The position numbers were made by a program, and so were the translations under genes. A stretch of 64,000 nucleotides of DNA from Pilaira anomala. Taxonomy: Eukaryota > Mucoromycota > Mucoromycetes > Mucorales > Mucoraceae. The stretch is taken from NCBI GenBank assembly GCA_025716855.1, contig JAIXMQ010000024.1:186001-250000 (forward strand), given 5' to 3'. Of this stretch, positions 60,834 to 64,000 are shown piece by piece (position 1 is the first letter of the stretch; each line of letters begins with the position of its first letter). The notes beneath the pieces were generated by a model. The model did not search any database, was not told the origin of the DNA, and saw only the letters and a list, made by a program, of their open reading frames with translations.

Positions 60834-61071
60834 ATAAAAAAAAAACTCCCCCCTTCCTCTCAAAATAATATGACCCTCTTCTTAAAAAAATTTTATGACC
60901 CTTTTAAAAAATGTACAATAAAAAAAACCATTAAAAGATTCGTTTTACATACAACAAACTTCTACTCGTTTTTTACCTATCTATTTTTACATAGTCACAT
61001 GTGTGTTAAATAAGAATTTTGGCACCTGAAAAAAAAAAGAGGGGATTTTCTCTTAAATATAGAAAAAAAAA
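60834..61071. other. Short tandem intergenic region
   Basis: 238 bp between the ILV5 stop and the GT49 ATG; A-runs and AATAAA-like signals near 60918 may serve ILV5 polyadenylation. Confidence 0.4.
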
Positions 61072-62891
61072 ATGGATAGGTTACTAGGTAAATCGAGTAA
61101 CAGCCTAGATAACGATAAAAACAAGCCATTTTATAGCAATACAAGACGCCATTATAAACCGTTTCAATCGTCGCCTTCAGTAGCATTCCGACGAAGCGGA
61201 TCCTCTTTAGCAAAAGGTATCTTGGCCTTGGTTGCCATCGTTTTCTTTTACTTCTTACTCTTTTCCTCGACCGAACCAAAGAAAGTTATTCGACTAAAAG
61301 ACCAACCTACTTATACCAAACATGATACTACTTGTTCAGTGGTACTCTGTAACCCTTTAAACAAATGTTCCACTTGGTTACCAAATAAAGCTTATACATG
61401 GTCCCAACTATCCGAAGCTGGTATCTTTCGTGACTTATCAACGATTCAGGTTGGTGTTGGATGTGAGTTACGTATTCGAGTAGAAGGAAGAGTAGATGGT
61501 GGAGAATGGTTAAGGATTCCTAACGGAATGACAGAGTGTACCGAAACAGGTTATGGTACTCATTGTCGAAACTTTGTTGAACTGGATTTGAAAGGTAAAA
61601 AAAAAAAAAAATTCATGTACTCTGATAACCCCCCCCCCTCTCTCTCTCTCTCTCTCTTTTGCTAAAATGTACTTTGTCTTTTTTTTAGCTGATATCTTGA
61701 TCATGGCAAGTCAAATGAAAACAATCATGCAAGGTATATTAAAATAAAAACGGGTTAAAAGAATAATTACTGTTCTACTCACACTTTTTCGACCTTTATA
61801 GATCGATCAAGTAAATCTAAAGAAATGATTTTGGTTCAACCTAGTTTAGAAAAAAATGAAAAATTGGATGTTACTTTGATCAGTCAGTTTTCAGTCAATC
61901 GATTAGATACATTTGCAAAAGCCATTGAGAATTGGCAAGGACCTATATCGGCAGCCATGTAAGCCAACATGATCCAACACTCAAATCATGAGAATTTGGT
62001 TACTAACGATATATATATATATTTAGATATCTCACGAATCCAAACGATATAGACCAACTTGTAGATTATTTCAATGAACAACAAAACCGAGACATTTATG
62101 CAAGAGTGACATTAACCATCGTGAAACCCAATTATGTCAATAACGAACATTTAGCTTATCCCATCAACCATCTTCGTAACATTGCTATTACGGAATCCTC
62201 AACAGAATATATCTTTGTACTAGATGCAGATTTTACACCTTCCGCTAATCTTCATAATTACATACATAAAAGATTGATTCCATATATCATGTTTCAATCT
62301 ACGAAAATACCTGATACAGCTTGGGTTGTACCTTGTTTTGCTATGCGTGAAGAATACAGCCAAATGGCATTACCCAACACGTACAACGAATTAAGACAGT
62401 TAGTAGAAAAAGATATTGCATATATTACAGACCCTGGTGCAGGGCATGGACCTACACTTGCTGTTGAGGTTGCGTTAGTAAGACCTTTCTTGTTAGGTAA
62501 TCCATTGGCTTACGAAGTATGTTTTGAGTCACAATGGGAGCCATACTACGTTTTACATCGCTCAGCACCTCTTTATGATGCACGGTTCAAAAACCAAGGT
62601 GGAGATAAGCAATCGCATGCGTTACAATTGAATGCAGAAAAATACCGGTTTATGGTTTTACGTGAAGCATTTATGGTTCATAAAGATCATTCCAAGATGG
62701 TGTGGCCTGATGGTGGATTTGAAAAGGCACAAAAGGCAGCTAATAAATGGAATTATTTTGGAGAGTTTATGCGAGAGATGGAATCTTTGTATGGTCGAAA
62801 TCCTAGATGGCCAAGAGGATGTAGTGCAACGGCTATTGGATGGCAAGATCAAAGAAGGGACACGATTGGGTTCGCAGCTGGTTTGGCATAG
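61072..62891 (+). CDS. GT49-like glycosyltransferase, second paralogue, 529 aa
   Basis: Probable Golgi type II glycosyltransferase. Exons 61072-61594, 61689-61733, 61802-61958 and 62027-62891 join in frame to 530 codons. A basic cytosolic tail precedes a membrane anchor (GILALVAIVFFYFLLF, residues about 50-66). A Cys-containing luminal stem domain (CSVVLCNPLNKCSTWLPNK) follows, then the catalytic part: LRNIAITESSTEYIFVLDAD with metal-binding DAD, WVVPCFAMR, ESQWEPYYVLHRSAPLYDAR and FMVHKDHSKMVW. This is the GT49/LARGE C-terminal fold. Compared with the gene at 8143 it has the extra stem domain and HKDH in place of HQTHH. Acceptor unknown. Confidence 0.88.
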
Positions 62892-63012
62892 ATTTTTTTT
62901 TATATTAAATTAGATTAATATTACACTGTTATAAATAAAATTCAGAAAAAAAAAACCATATCTTGTGATACACACGATCCATGCATGAAAATAATCTATT
63001 TTATTTAAATGT

Positions 63013-63557
63013 TTAATCCATATCAACAATGACAGGTGCATCATCCTCATCTTCCTCTTCGTCCTCAGGTATATCCCACTCGAATTTTTTCACGATAAAA
63101 TTCTTTAATTTAATGTATCTTGAAACTAATTTAGGTTCTGAACCAGGAATATTTTGTTGTAAAGTCTATTGAAACCATTTTAGTATTCCTCTCTCAAGAA
63201 AAATCTCTCTCTTTTTTTACCTTTAACATAATTCCTGTAAAATTGTTTTCGGAAAGGATATCTCGAAAGAAATCATCAGGACATTCATCTAATTGAAACT
63301 CGAGTACATCTTTTTTTTAAAAAAAAAGGGCATTATTAATTTTTAATTTGAAACAAAATACCGGGCTTCTATTGCAACATTACCCATAAACTCTACAAAC
63401 ATATCTGGTTTTTCTTCAATCAATTGTGGACAAGAACATAATAACTGAACAAGTTGTTTCCATTGATTGAAACCTGAGAAATTCTGTGCCATTAATAAAC
63501 ATACAAATGATAATTGCATTTCTCCAAGCATTGTTTTATAATCTAAAAAGAAAAATC

Positions 63558-63593
<36 letters not shown>

Positions 63594-64000
63594 GATAAAA
63601 TATTTTTTTTTACTTACTGTTATTATATGCTTCTTTCAAAAGATGTTTTACTAACCAAGACTTGTCTAGACTGTAACGAGTGACTTCATCACCCGATGCA
63701 CCAGGAGGAAAGGATTTACGAAGATCAAATCGAGTGAATTCCATTCCTTCTTCTCTTTCAATGGCTTTACCCAATCGTTTGTCTTTGATATTGGAATCAT
63801 GATCAGGCGACTTATCCGGTAAATGACTTACTTTACCATTATTAGGAAGAATACGACGTACTAATCCAGGTGTAATATATCCAGTCAATTTCTTCCAACG
63901 TTGATAATAAATGGGTGGATCAAGTGGATAAGGACCCATATTACGATCAAATTCTCGAATATCTAAAAGAAAAATTTGAAATAAGTCAATACTACATTTT
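63013..64000 (-). CDS. AAR2: AAR2 splicing-factor homologue, C-terminal part (runs off the window)
   Basis: U5 snRNP assembly factor that holds Prp8 before Brr2 joins; nuclear/cytosolic. The visible exons are about 63962-63616, 63544-63362, 63311-63222 and 63165-63013. They read IREFDRNMGPYPLDPPIYYQ and RWKKLTGYITPGLVRRILPN, then FTRFDLRKSFPPGASGDEVT, LGEMQLSFVCLLMAQNFSGF, the helical FNQWKQLVQLLCSCPQLIEE and an acidic C-terminus ending DDAPVIVDMD. The start of the protein lies beyond position 64000. Family identity rests on the Y-P-R/Q-W-K-x-L-T and Q-x-x-F-x-x-L-x-x-x-x-F-x-x-x-x-Q-W blocks. Confidence 0.85.

Overview
The window is a nuclear chromosome segment of a filamentous fungus, most likely a Mucoromycota/Mucorales-type mould. 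It is AT-rich. Genes are split by short GT-AG introns (mostly 50-90 nt) that often contain (AT)n or long A/T runs. The proteins are fungal (Elongator Elp3, mitofusin Fzo1, kinesin-3, ketol-acid reductoisomerase, SHMT, Ycf1-type ABC transporter). The uncharacterised nuclease-like proteins belong, from my memory of the family, to groups expanded in Mucoromycota. I see no prokaryotic features, CRISPR, rRNA or convincing tRNA.

Layout. 0-2 kb: a degenerate SAM-methyltransferase gene. 2.2-7 kb: mobile-element territory, with a disrupted PD-(D/E)XK-like gene, an intact Tc1/mariner element (3486-4876), a second truncated nuclease-like fragment, a deleted copy of a PIF/Harbinger-like element carrying a 290-bp MITE, and a separate 665-bp MITE with a 10-bp direct flank repeat. 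8-17 kb: a GT49-like glycosyltransferase, a CCDC124/Lso2 homologue, a full-length ABCC transporter and a small unknown gene. 17-30 kb: gene-poor, with homopolymers, microsatellites, coding-like relics and a rearranged cluster (26.1-29.1 kb) of Harbinger-like transposase and accessory-ORF pieces. 30-63 kb: gene-dense housekeeping DNA containing SHMT, SulP transporter, MGST3, glutaredoxin, mitofusin, kinesin-3, an unknown coiled-coil protein, ELP3, an intact nuclease-like family gene, ILV5 and a second GT49-like gene. The window ends inside AAR2.

How the genes relate. There are no operons and most neighbours are functionally unrelated. Divergent pairs that probably share promoters are CCDC124/ABCC (272 bp) and glutaredoxin/FZO1 (472 bp). 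ELP3 and the coiled-coil gene run in tandem only 134 bp apart. ILV5 has a Gcn4-type TGACTCA, a CCAAT box and a TATA box.

The most interesting material is the 26-29 kb cluster and its relative at 5.6-6.3 kb. A conserved three-exon accessory ORF (Cys-motif N-terminus, Thr/Pro/Asn-rich linker, coiled-coil C-terminus) travels with a Harbinger-type transposase, has been interrupted by a 290-bp MITE and amplified with it, and now lies in long inverted repeats. Exon coordinates come from reading splice sites and checking frames by hand; they have not been tested against transcripts.
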